From Ancylomarina salipaludis (GTDB taxonomy: Bacteria > Bacteroidota > Bacteroidia > Bacteroidales > Marinifilaceae), in the NCBI RefSeq assembly GCF_004122035.1, contig NZ_SAXA01000012.1, forward strand, positions 1-64,000: a DNA stretch of 64,000 nt, given 5' to 3'. The position numbers and the translations under genes are program-made. The notes below the pieces were generated by a model that made no database searches, was not told the origin of the DNA, and saw only the letters and a program-made list of their open reading frames with translations. Positions 43,026-51,931 of the stretch are shown piece by piece (position 1 is the stretch's first letter; every line of letters starts with the position of its first letter).

Positions 43026-45434
43026 ATGACAAAAGGAAACATTTACATCAGAATTTGTACTATTTTATTTGGATTGTTGGTTGCGTTTTCATCCTATGCA
43101 GACCAGAAAATTAGATCAAAAGACAAAAGTTTATCACCCTATTTTATGATCCTCACTAACGAAGGGGAAGTGGCAAGTCTGCCTTTGAAATCGACCCAGG
43201 TTGATGTGGATATATCGGGTGTGATAGCCGATGTAAATGTGAAACAGGTGTATACCAATACCGGAAAGACTACCATTGAGGCTATCTATGTGTTTCCTGC
43301 ATCGACTCGTGCGGCGGTTTATGATATGCTGATGCAGGTGGATGACAGGCAAATACGCGCCAAGATTGAGGAGAAGAAGAAAGCTCGTAAGATGTATGAT
43401 CAAGCCAAGCGTGAGGGCAGAACTTCGTCCTTGCTTGAGCAGGAGCGAACCAACGTTTTTAAGATGAAGGTCGCTAATATTCTGCCTGGTGCTACCGTGG
43501 AGGTCGATATGTCGTATACCGAATTGCTTGTGCCTACCGACAAGGTTTACGAGTTTGTTTACCCTACCGTGGTTGGTCCCCGTTATGTGAACCGGGACGA
43601 AAGAGGCAACAAGGCTGCTGAAGAATGGACCAACAATCCTTTCCTGGAAGAAGGGGTGAAAGCCACGTCCACACTTGACATTAATGTTGGGCTTTCAACG
43701 GGTGTTCCCATTAAGGAAATACGATGCGAAACACATAAAAACAAGCTAAGTTATTTAAGTAAGTCGCAAGCCAATTTAAAACTTAATGAACCTGAGGGGG
43801 GCAATCGTGATTTCATTATGCAATACCGCTTGGCAGGCCATGCCATTGAGTCGGGTATCCTTACTTATAGCGAGCCCAATGGAGATAATTATTTTCTTGC
43901 TATGATGCAGCCGCCTCAAAGACCTTTGGCAAAGGAAATTCCTGCACGAGAATACGTTTTTATCATCGATATTTCAGGTTCTATGAATGGATTTCCTTTG
44001 GATATATCAAAGCAGATTATGAGAAAGCTATTGGGACAGCTTGATGAGAAAGATCTGTTTAATATCGTCCTTTTTGCAGGTGGCTCTGAAACTTTTGCTG
44101 AAAAATCGATGCCTGTAAATGAAGAAAATATATTTAAGGCTCTTACTTTTATAGATCATCAGCATGGTTGGGGTGGAACGGAGTTGCTTCAAGCACTTAA
44201 TACGGCTATGAGCCTTAATGGTAGTGAGAACTATTCCCGTTCCTTTGTGATCCTGACGGATGGTTATGTGTCAGTTGAAAAAGAAACCTACGATTATATT
44301 CGCAAGCATCTGGGCAATGCCAACTTCTTTTCTTTTGGGATTGGCAGTAGTGTCAACCGGGGGATTATCGAGGGTATGGCACATGTTGGTTATGGCGAGC
44401 CCTTTATTGCTGTCAATAAGGCCGAAGGTAGTGAACTGGCTGATAAGTTTATCAAGTATGTTTCCAATCCTGTGCTCACCAATATCACCTACGATTTTAA
44501 GGGTATTGAAGCTTATGATGTTTTGCCCAAGCATATCCCTGATCTTTTTGCCGAAAGACCGCTGATTATTACAGGTAAGTATAAGGGAAAGGCGAAGGGA
44601 AGCCTAAGTATTAAGGGGCTGTTTGGGAATACCGCTTTTGCAAGTGAGCTAAGCATTAACAAGACGCCTTCATCCAAAGAGAAAGCCCTAAGGTATTTAT
44701 GGGCTCGGGAGAAAATTCGCTTGTTGGCAGATTATCACGACTTGGATAGAAACGACGAGGCGAAACAGGAAATTATTGGTCTGAGTAAGCAATACAATCT
44801 TTTAACTGAATTTACCTCCTTTATTGCCATCGATTCTGTTGTGTCTAATAAGGGAGGTGAGCAAATGTCCATAAAGCAAGCTACACCACTTCCTAAGGGT
44901 GTTAGCAATATGGCCGTTGGGGGAGGCGGAGCACCCCTCAGTAGCCAACCGGGAGTATATCCACCACCACCAGCACTTAAAGTTGCCAATGTTATGAACA
45001 TCATTGATAATGATGAGTCTATAGATGAAGAATTGGAAATTATGGATTCCGAGGCTGATATGGTTGAATATGGAGAAGTTGTGGTTGTTGAAGAAGAGGA
45101 AGAAGAGGACGAAGAACAAATTATTTTTGTTGTTGAGGTCATGCCCGAATTCCCTGGGGGGACTGATGCCCTTTTGAAATATCTGGCACAGAATGTGAAA
45201 TATCCTGAAGAGGCAAGAAAAATGAAGATTCAAGGACGGGTTTATGTTGGATTTGTTGTTGATATCAATGGGGATATTATTGATGTTAGAATTCAAAGAG
45301 GTGTACATTCTCTGCTCGATGCTGAAGCGCTTCGTGTTATTAAAGCCATGCCAAAGTGGAAACCGGGTCAGCAAAGAGGCAAGCCTGTTCGTGTGAACTA
45401 TACCATACCTATTAATTTTTATCTTAATAGCTAG
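43026..45434 (+). CDS. VIT / von Willebrand A domain protein with C-terminal TonB domain
   Basis: A protein of 802 residues with a signal peptide (about 1-25). A VIT (inter-alpha-trypsin) domain is at about 35-170 (NVKQVYTNTGKTTIEAIYVFPASTRAAVYDM). A vWA domain is at about 305-480, whose metal site DISGSMNG lies near residue 315 and is followed by the FVILTDGYV strand. An acidic Glu-rich linker comes near residue 695 (EEEEEEDEEQ). Last is a TonB C-terminal domain from about 718 (GTDALLKYLAQNVKYPEEARKMKIQGRVYVGFVV). VIT-vWA proteins bind partners in the periplasm or at the surface. The added TonB end could touch TonB-dependent receptors, of which this window holds four. The gene stands alone. 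Confidence 0.88.
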   Translation: MTKGNIYIRICTILFGLLVAFSSYADQKIRSKDKSLSPYFMILTNEGEVASLPLKSTQVDVDISGVIADVNVKQVYTNTGKTTIEAIYVFPASTRAAVYDMLMQVDDRQIRAKIEEKKKARKMYDQAKREGRTSSLLEQERTNVFKMKVANILPGATVEVDMSYTELLVPTDKVYEFVYPTVVGPRYVNRDERGNKAAEEWTNNPFLEEGVKATSTLDINVGLSTGVPIKEIRCETHKNKLSYLSKSQANLKLNEPEGGNRDFIMQYRLAGHAIESGILTYSEPNGDNYFLAMMQPPQRPLAKEIPAREYVFIIDISGSMNGFPLDISKQIMRKLLGQLDEKDLFNIVLFAGGSETFAEKSMPVNEENIFKALTFIDHQHGWGGTELLQALNTAMSLNGSENYSRSFVILTDGYVSVEKETYDYIRKHLGNANFFSFGIGSSVNRGIIEGMAHVGYGEPFIAVNKAEGSELADKFIKYVSNPVLTNITYDFKGIEAYDVLPKHIPDLFAERPLIITGKYKGKAKGSLSIKGLFGNTAFASELSINKTPSSKEKALRYLWAREKIRLLADYHDLDRNDEAKQEIIGLSKQYNLLTEFTSFIAIDSVVSNKGGEQMSIKQATPLPKGVSNMAVGGGGAPLSSQPGVYPPPPALKVANVMNIIDNDESIDEELEIMDSEADMVEYGEVVVVEEEEEEDEEQIIFVVEVMPEFPGGTDALLKYLAQNVKYPEEARKMKIQGRVYVGFVVDINGDIIDVRIQRGVHSLLDAEALRVIKAMPKWKPGQQRGKPVRVNYTIPINFYLNS

Positions 45435-45467
45435 CTGTCCGATCAGTTACTCTGATTGTAACATATA

Positions 45468-45500
45468 AAAGCTGTCCTTTTATTTGAAAGGGCAGCTTTT
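45468..45500 (+). terminator. Terminator of the VIT/vWA gene
   Basis: AAAGCTGTCCTTT (45468-45480) pairs with AAAGGGCAGCTTT (45487-45499) with one G-T pair, followed by CTTTTT. Confidence 0.85.
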
Positions 45501-45612
45501 CTTTTTAGTTAGTGAAGTGGATTCTAGTTTTGAGTATTCGTTCTTTAATTTTTTGTTTCTGAGCTAAAGAGTGGATTGATTTGCATAAGTTGGGTTGCCT
45601 CCGTTATCGCTT

Positions 45613-45657
45613 GATTAGCTTCGCGAGCTCCACTTCGTTTCGGTTGTATCGCGTTCC
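45613..45657. repeat. REP-like element, copy 2
   Basis: GATTAGCTTCGCGAGCTCC, then CTTCG, TTCGGT and ending in ATCGCGTTCC. It is related to 42833-42876. The DNA between here and the ACTCACCC element at 45882 holds nothing else that I recognise. Confidence 0.6.
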
Positions 45658-45881
45658 TTAATAAAAAGATAAAAGCCAGAGGAAAGGATTGATTTTATCG
45701 AACTTTGTTTCGTGTGTTAGCGGATGAGGGTGTTTTTTTTTTCCTGATAAAATGACTTGTTTTTATGATGAGTGATGTGAAATCTGACGTTCACTTTTCT
45801 GAAAAGGCATCAATTTGATTACGCAAGGGCTAAAACGGCTGGCCTTTTAATTTGCCCTTTTTCAAAAAAAACGAACTATGG

Positions 45882-45889
45882 ACTCACCC
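45882..45889 (+). promoter_or_regulatory. ACTCACCC element upstream of structured RNA B
   Basis: Same octamer and same following T/C-rich tract as at 6313, about 50 bases before the RNA's closing helix. A TTGTTTTAGGATTAGAA stretch follows, matching the TTGTTTTATGATTGAA at the same place in copy A. Confidence 0.5.
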
Positions 45890-45938
45890 CCTTTCAATTT
45901 TGACTTGTTTTAGGATTAGAATTTTTAGTTAGTAGGTG

Positions 45939-46065
45939 ATAGGGCAGAGTCCTGTATAGAGGCGTTTGATGGTTAGGTTTATTATTTTTGTATCATCTTC
46001 TTTGGTCGGATCAGGTTTTATGAAATGTAAAACGTCTTTTTGGATTCTGCCCTTTTTCTTTTTTG
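45939..46065 (+). ncRNA. Structured RNA B upstream of ECF sigma gene 3
   Basis: AGGGCAGAGTCC (45941-45952) pairs with GGATTCTGCCCT (46042-46053), 12 pairs including one G-U, followed by a T-rich tail. It aligns with RNA A at 6367-6495. The closing helix keeps its pairing although bases differ (AGGACAGA / TCTGTCCT there), and a CTTCTTTGGTCGGATC block is shared inside. Both copies stand about 185 bases upstream of an ECF sigma gene that heads a Sus locus. No matching copy was found before sigma genes 2 and 4. Confidence 0.65.
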
Positions 46066-46238
46066 CAAAAGCCATCCTTTGGTATTCTTACCTTTATTAG
46101 CAGACTTGCGATAATTAAAACACCTCATTCAATACATCTAAACAGAGTGAAGTATTTTTGATGGAATTCACCAATCTTTTGTATTATCGTCCGAAAAAAA
46201 TATCTTTAAGCCATTCTAATCGACCCTTAAACCCAAAT

Positions 46239-46805
46239 ATGTTTACCTCACAAGACTTTGACTTATTTCGCAAAGGCGACAGACAAGCTTTCAAATGTAT
46301 TTTTGATACGTTTTATAAAGCCTTGTTGATTTTTGCAAAAAAATATGTGCAGGACAATGATTTGGCTGAAGATTTGGTGCAAGAGGTTTTGGTGAAACTA
46401 TGGGAAAAGAGACGTACGATAGAGGATGCTTCAACTATAAAAGCGTTCTTGTACATGAGTGTGAAGAATAAAGCCCTGAATCATTTACGTCATCAAAAAG
46501 TTATTAATGCTCATCAGAAAGAAATATTGCAAGATAAATCGAATGAGCTTTTTTTTAAGAATCACTTGATTGAGGAGGAAACCTACCGTTTGCTGATACA
46601 GGCTATTGAAAGTTTGCCCGAGCAAACCCGAAAGGTTTGTGCTTTGAGTATGAATGGGGCTAAGAATGCACAAATTGCGGAAGAACTCGACTTATCAACC
46701 AGTACCGTAAAATACCACAAAAATCAGGCTTTAAGCATTTTGCGAGAACGCCTAAAGAATCAACTATTCCTGTTGCCTTTATTGGCTTATCTTCTCGATT
46801 TATAA
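46239..46805 (+). CDS. ECF RNA polymerase sigma factor (Sus locus 3)
   Basis: A protein of 188 residues with region 2 (FYKALLIFAKKYVQDNDLAEDLVQEVLVKLWEKRR) and region 4 (LPEQTRKVCALSMNGAKNAQIAEELDLSTSTVKYH). It has a hydrophobic C-terminal end (FLLPLLAYLLDL). The ATG at 46239 is chosen because it places the sigma region 2 at the usual distance from the N terminus; an in-frame ATG at 46158 would add 27 residues with no conserved feature. It pairs with the FecR at 47031. Confidence 0.92.
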   Translation: MFTSQDFDLFRKGDRQAFKCIFDTFYKALLIFAKKYVQDNDLAEDLVQEVLVKLWEKRRTIEDASTIKAFLYMSVKNKALNHLRHQKVINAHQKEILQDKSNELFFKNHLIEEETYRLLIQAIESLPEQTRKVCALSMNGAKNAQIAEELDLSTSTVKYHKNQALSILRERLKNQLFLLPLLAYLLDL

Positions 46806-47030
46806 AATACCCATCATAAAGAGTTTCATCCTCAGAAGAAGGTTAATTATTGACTTTCTATTTCAGTAATGCCCCTCGTTTCTTCTTTGTTTTATCCTCT
46901 TAAAAATCCTAACTTTCAGAGAGTAGCTGAATGTTAAAGGTTTAATTCCGGATTTTTTCAGGAAAAAAAATGATTCCTCACTGTCCTTTTCTTTGGCTCG
47001 GGTGTATTATAAGTACAAAAGCCAATTAAA

Positions 47031-48230
47031 ATGATGAGCACGACCAAAGCACATATCAAAATATCAAAACTGATTTACAAGGAGAAAAGCAATCTCTTGA
47101 GTATTTCGGAAACCGATTTTCTAAACGCCTGGAAAAATGAATCCGAACAAAACAGGTCTATCTACGAAAGACTAAGTGAGGATTTGGATCTCGATTCCAA
47201 AAAAAAGGAATACAATCAAATTGATTCGGAACAAGCCTGGAAAAAATTGGAACCACAATTAAAATCGGAAACAAAGGTTAGAACCCTGTTTAAAGAGTTT
47301 GTACGCTATGCAGCTGTACTGATTTTACCTTTGGCCATAGGCGGTTATTTGGTTTATAATGCTATTGATTCGGTGGAGACTTACGAAGAAGTTTTGGTAG
47401 ACAATATCACTCCGGGCACACAGAAAGCAACTTTGATTTTGTCCAATGGCGAGACAATAGATCTTGAAGATCAGCAGAATCGGTTGATAACAACCACAGA
47501 GGGTGATCAGTTAAAAAACAGCGACCATAAACTCTCTTATGACAGTGAACACTTGGCCGAGATGAAAATAAAATGGCATCGTTTGCTTGTACCTAAAGGC
47601 GGAGAGTATCAACTTCAGTTGTCCGATGGAACGCAAGTTTGGCTAAACTCTGATTCCGAATTAAAATACACCGATAGATTTATTGGGAAAGATCGAATTG
47701 TGTATCTCAAAGGAGAGGCCTATTTCGATGTGGCAAAGGATAAGGAACATGCCTTTATTGTACAAACCAATAGGATGGATGTTAAGGTTTATGGTACCGA
47801 GTTTAATGTGATGGCTTATGACGATGAAGAATTAACACAAACAACGCTTGTTGAGGGAAGTGTTGGTGTTCATCTGAAAAATGAAAGTGGAATTGTTGAA
47901 AAGATGATGCTGGAACCTAATATGCAGGTTGCTTACAATAAGGGTACTCTGAAAGGTGAGCTCCGAACAGTTAAGACCAGTTTGTATACCGGATGGAAAG
48001 ATGGACGATTCCAATTTAATGACGAAGATCTGGGAAGTATCATGCGAAAGCTTTCGCGTTGGTATAATGTGAAGGTTTTCTTCCAGAATCCTTCAATTCA
48101 AAATATACGCTTTACAGGTGAAATGAAACGTTTTGAGGATTTTTCAACCATTCTCAACTTGTTGGAACTGGGATCTAATGTTGAGTTTGAAATAAAAGGA
48201 GATGTATTAACTGTTAACCAAAAAATATAA
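47031..48230 (+). CDS. FecR-family anti-sigma factor (Sus locus 3)
   Basis: A protein of 399 residues. The cytoplasmic part covers about 1-88 and a membrane helix about 90-110 (YAAVLILPLAIGGYLVY). The FecR domain includes GGEYQLQLSDGTQVWLNSDSEL and KGEAYFDVAKDKEHAFIVQT. DUF4974 begins at FNDEDLGSIMRKLSRWYNV. Upstream, TCACTGTCC and GGGTGTATTATAAG stand where the other fecR genes have ACTCACCC and a TGTA-type word, so a diverged version of the same promoter is possible. It transmits the signal from the SusC at 48331. Confidence 0.92.
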   Translation: MMSTTKAHIKISKLIYKEKSNLLSISETDFLNAWKNESEQNRSIYERLSEDLDLDSKKKEYNQIDSEQAWKKLEPQLKSETKVRTLFKEFVRYAAVLILPLAIGGYLVYNAIDSVETYEEVLVDNITPGTQKATLILSNGETIDLEDQQNRLITTTEGDQLKNSDHKLSYDSEHLAEMKIKWHRLLVPKGGEYQLQLSDGTQVWLNSDSELKYTDRFIGKDRIVYLKGEAYFDVAKDKEHAFIVQTNRMDVKVYGTEFNVMAYDDEELTQTTLVEGSVGVHLKNESGIVEKMMLEPNMQVAYNKGTLKGELRTVKTSLYTGWKDGRFQFNDEDLGSIMRKLSRWYNVKVFFQNPSIQNIRFTGEMKRFEDFSTILNLLELGSNVEFEIKGDVLTVNQKI

Positions 48231-48248
48231 TAGAACCTAAAAAGAAAA

Positions 48249-48276
48249 CCCGAAAAATGCGACAACACTTTTCGGG
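48249..48276 (+). promoter_or_regulatory. Hairpin between fecR 3 and susC 3
   Basis: CCCGAAAA (48249-48256) and TTTTCGGG (48269-48276) pair perfectly over a 12-base loop. The stem lies 18 bases behind the fecR stop, as in loci 1 and 2. Confidence 0.6.
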
Positions 48277-48330
48277 CAGTTAAAAGAATACATGCGGTAT
48301 TCTTAATTTAACCTTAATCATTACAAATTT

Positions 48331-51300
48331 ATGAAAAAAAACTGGAATTGTCACTTCCTTCCGACGAGGGGGAAATGGCTGAAAAGCTACTGGCTTATGA
48401 GGAATTTTATTATTCTGTTTTTTGCACTCAACCTAAGTGCTTTGGCTAACGGACTTTCACAGGAGGTTTCTTTAGCCCGATATAAGCAAGCGACCTTAAT
48501 TGAGGTGTTTGAAGATATCAAAGTACAAACGGGTTACGGAATTCTTTACAAGATACAGGATATTAATCCTGATATCAGAGTGAATATGAATGTGGAAAAC
48601 ACAAGTGTGCAGGAAATTTTGGGCGATGTGCTGGAAGGAACGGATCTGGATTATAAAGTGCAGGATGAAGTGATTGTGATATTTAAAGCTGAGAAAAGTA
48701 ATCAGCCTAAAGTAACAGATCGTAAACAGGAAAAGAGAGGGCTTAAAGGAACCGTAACCGATGCCGATGGGAATACTTTGCCAGGTGTTTCGGTTGTGGT
48801 AAAAGGAACAACAAGTGGGGTGGCTACTGATATTGATGGGAATTATACCATACAATTTGAAGATGATCATGCAGTATTGGTCTTTTCATTTGTGGGGATG
48901 ATATCCCAAGAAGTCGAATATAAAGGACAAAAGGTTTTGAATATTGTGTTGTTTGAAGATGCGGAGACTTTGGGAGAGGTCGTTGTTACGGGGTATCAGA
49001 CCATATCGAAAGAAAGGGCAACAGGTAGTTTTAATTTGGTGTCTAAAGAACAAATAGACAAACCTAGCACGAATATAGGAACTCGTTTGATTGGTAATGT
49101 GTCCGGAATTCAGGGCACAGTAGATGAAGAAGGAAATCCAACTTTTGAGATTCGTGGTAAAAGTAGTTTGTTTGCAAACGCAAGACCTCTGATTGTGGTA
49201 GATGGTTTCGCCATTGAAGGGGATTTCTCATCTATTAACCCCAATGATGTAGAAAGTGTAACTGTTCTGAAAGATGCTTCGGCGGCTTCAATTTGGGGAG
49301 CTCGTTCTGCAAATGGAGTCATTGTAGTGACTACAAAAAGTGGGAAGAACCTGAAAAAAGGCGAATTAAAAGTGTCAATAAATTCTTTTGTCAAATTTTC
49401 GCCTAAGCCTGACCTCGATTATCTGTTGAATAGAGCTTCTTCTGAAGATGTTGTTGCTTATGACAAAATGTCTTTTGGTAAATGGGGGGCAGGGAAAGTG
49501 ATTGACCAGGAAATGTCGGTTACGGCTAATTTAACAGCAGGGAAAGTTGCTTTAAATGAGCATAATTTAGGCTATTTATCAGATGAAGAGCTTGATGCTA
49601 TTCTTAATAAATATGCCTCACAAAATAATCAAAAACAGATAGAAGACCATCTGATGAAAAATCCTTTTATTCATCAGCATAACTTGGAAATTTCCTCTGC
49701 ATCTGAGAAGTTTAATAATAGTCTGTCCATCATGTATGAGGGCAATCAGTCTTATTTAAAAGGTAGGGATAAAAAGAGAGTTCTGATTAATTATCGAAAT
49801 AGTGCTCGCGTTTTTGAATGGCTCGATTTTAATTTTGGAGCCATGTATGGGTATAGACAATCTTCTAACAATGCTTCTTTGGCAGACATTAAGAAGATTG
49901 CTCCCTATGATATGCTATTGGACGAATCGGGTAATCGTCTTCCTGTTTACAAAGGAATATATATGCCAAATTTTAATCGTTATTGGCCGAAAGAAAGCTT
50001 TCCTTATTCTGATTTGACTTATAATCCGATTACAGAATTGGAAAATACAGATTATACAAATAAGGAAGTTCAAACAAGGTTTCAGGGAGCTTTGATTTTT
50101 AAGCCTTTTGAGGGGTTGAAATTTAATTCTCAAATTCAATATGAGAGTTTTAATAATTCAAATAAAAACATTTTAGGAGATGGTACTTATGCTGTCAGAA
50201 ATGAAATTGATTATTATACTCATTGGAACCGGGCAGATAATACATTCACCCAGAATATTCCCAATGGTGATTTCCTGGATCAGAATAGGCATGAAACCGG
50301 AAGTTTAACATTTCGAAATCAATTGAATTTTGATCGATCATTTGGAAAACATGCGATCAATGCCATCGCAGGTATGGAATTTAATAAAAAAGTCACCAAA
50401 ACATTTACTGAACCAAGAGTTTACGGCTATGATGATGATAAATTATCAGTGGGCGTTTTGCCTAATGGTTTAGGCAGTTATACCAATAATAATTTGGCGA
50501 TTTATAGTTGGTATGGATACAAAACAAGCATATACAAAAATAAGATTCATCAATTTGGGTATATGACCGATAAATACGTGTCTGCTTATTTTAATGCAGC
50601 TTATACGTATGACGACAAATATACAATTTCGGGAAGTGCTCGAACGGATGCTTCAAATTTAATAACTGATGATCCCGCTTATCGCTATTCACCTTTTTGG
50701 TCAATTGGGGGAGGTTGGCAAATCTCAAAAGAGAACTTTTTGAAGGATGTGATGTGGGTAGATCGATTGGCATTGCGTGCTACCTATGGTTACAATGGAA
50801 ATGTTGACCGTTCTACTTCTTTCTTGCCTTTAATAAGTATGTATCCGACTAATAATATCTACACAAATGAGCCATATGCTCGTATATCAAGTTATGGAAA
50901 TCCAACTTTACGATGGGAAAAAACCGGTACTCTGGACTTAGGGATTGATTATTCGTTATTTAAAGGGAAGTTCTTTGGTAAAGTGGATGTCTACCATAAA
51001 TCAGCAAAAGATCTTGTAGCAAGTGTTTCCATTCCTGCAGTTAATGGTGTTGCATCGCAAAAGATGAATGTGGCCGACATGATCAATAAAGGAATTGAGA
51101 TTGAAGTTGGAACCAGATTGCCAATCTCAGGAAACAAGCTGGCTTTTTATGGCAACTTAAATGTATCGTATAACCAGAATAAAGTAACGAAACTTTATAA
51201 TGCCAAATTTGGTCACTCCGATTTGTTGCCTTGGAATGGGTCAACTGCAAGCACATCTTATGTAGAAGGTAAAAATGCCAATACGATTTATGGCAGTCAT

Positions 51301-51912
51301 TATGCCGGCATGCATAATATGGGGACAGAAACAAACCCAAATATGCAACCACAAATAATTGGTAAAGATGGCACATTGTATGGGTTTGGAACCTGGCCTG
51401 CCGATGATGTGATGAATTATGCTTATGCTCAGGGAACAACAGTGGCTCCATGGGTGATGGGCTTTTCATTTGGATTTAAAATTCACGATTTTGATCTGTC
51501 TTGTATTATGACAGGTAAATTTGGGCATGTGTTTAGAAGAACCTCATACAACTATAACGAATTGATTCCAAATTCAAGATTCTCAGAGGTGTTAAATGCT
51601 GATTCGGATGAAATGATGCCACTGCCTCAGAACGATAATGAAAGCCGCTACTATTTTTGGGATCGTTTTTGGAAATCCTTTTCCTACCTGACAGAAAGTG
51701 CTAATCATGTGAGGATGCAGGAAGTGAATTTAACCTATAATCTTCCTTCTAAGTTTTTAAAGAAAACAGGTTTGGAAAGTGTGAAAATTTATTCGCAGGT
51801 TAATAATGTGTTTTCAATATATGCTAATAAGTATAACGAAGATCCGGAGTATCCTTTGGGTTCATATAAACCCAAAGCTCAATTTACTTTTGGAATTAAT
51901 GTTGGGTTTTAA
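48331..51912 (+). CDS. SusC/RagA-family TonB-dependent receptor with STN domain (locus 3)
   Basis: A protein of 1193 residues. A long signal region is followed by an STN domain (YKQATLIEVFEDIKVQTGYGILYKI), a carboxypeptidase-regulatory-like domain (about 140-210), a plug (FEIRGKSSLFANARPLIVVDG and LKDASAASIWGARSANGVIVVTT) and a barrel. The ASIWGAR phrase places it with the locus 4 receptor and apart from those of loci 1 and 2. About 130 bases of the regulatory-like domain (48766-48895) are nearly identical to 62308-62437 of locus 4. ACAAATTT directly precedes the start codon. Confidence 0.93.
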   Translation: MKKNWNCHFLPTRGKWLKSYWLMRNFIILFFALNLSALANGLSQEVSLARYKQATLIEVFEDIKVQTGYGILYKIQDINPDIRVNMNVENTSVQEILGDVLEGTDLDYKVQDEVIVIFKAEKSNQPKVTDRKQEKRGLKGTVTDADGNTLPGVSVVVKGTTSGVATDIDGNYTIQFEDDHAVLVFSFVGMISQEVEYKGQKVLNIVLFEDAETLGEVVVTGYQTISKERATGSFNLVSKEQIDKPSTNIGTRLIGNVSGIQGTVDEEGNPTFEIRGKSSLFANARPLIVVDGFAIEGDFSSINPNDVESVTVLKDASAASIWGARSANGVIVVTTKSGKNLKKGELKVSINSFVKFSPKPDLDYLLNRASSEDVVAYDKMSFGKWGAGKVIDQEMSVTANLTAGKVALNEHNLGYLSDEELDAILNKYASQNNQKQIEDHLMKNPFIHQHNLEISSASEKFNNSLSIMYEGNQSYLKGRDKKRVLINYRNSARVFEWLDFNFGAMYGYRQSSNNASLADIKKIAPYDMLLDESGNRLPVYKGIYMPNFNRYWPKESFPYSDLTYNPITELENTDYTNKEVQTRFQGALIFKPFEGLKFNSQIQYESFNNSNKNILGDGTYAVRNEIDYYTHWNRADNTFTQNIPNGDFLDQNRHETGSLTFRNQLNFDRSFGKHAINAIAGMEFNKKVTKTFTEPRVYGYDDDKLSVGVLPNGLGSYTNNNLAIYSWYGYKTSIYKNKIHQFGYMTDKYVSAYFNAAYTYDDKYTISGSARTDASNLITDDPAYRYSPFWSIGGGWQISKENFLKDVMWVDRLALRATYGYNGNVDRSTSFLPLISMYPTNNIYTNEPYARISSYGNPTLRWEKTGTLDLGIDYSLFKGKFFGKVDVYHKSAKDLVASVSIPAVNGVASQKMNVADMINKGIEIEVGTRLPISGNKLAFYGNLNVSYNQNKVTKLYNAKFGHSDLLPWNGSTASTSYVEGKNANTIYGSHYAGMHNMGTETNPNMQPQIIGKDGTLYGFGTWPADDVMNYAYAQGTTVAPWVMGFSFGFKIHDFDLSCIMTGKFGHVFRRTSYNYNELIPNSRFSEVLNADSDEMMPLPQNDNESRYYFWDRFWKSFSYLTESANHVRMQEVNLTYNLPSKFLKKTGLESVKIYSQVNNVFSIYANKYNEDPEYPLGSYKPKAQFTFGINVGF

Positions 51913-51931
51913 CTGATAAAATGATAAACAA

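Noticed and set aside
44735-45374. Two long reverse frames inside the VIT/vWA gene
   Set aside because: Ser- and Asn-rich products are the antisense of the acidic linker and repeats; no start or function.
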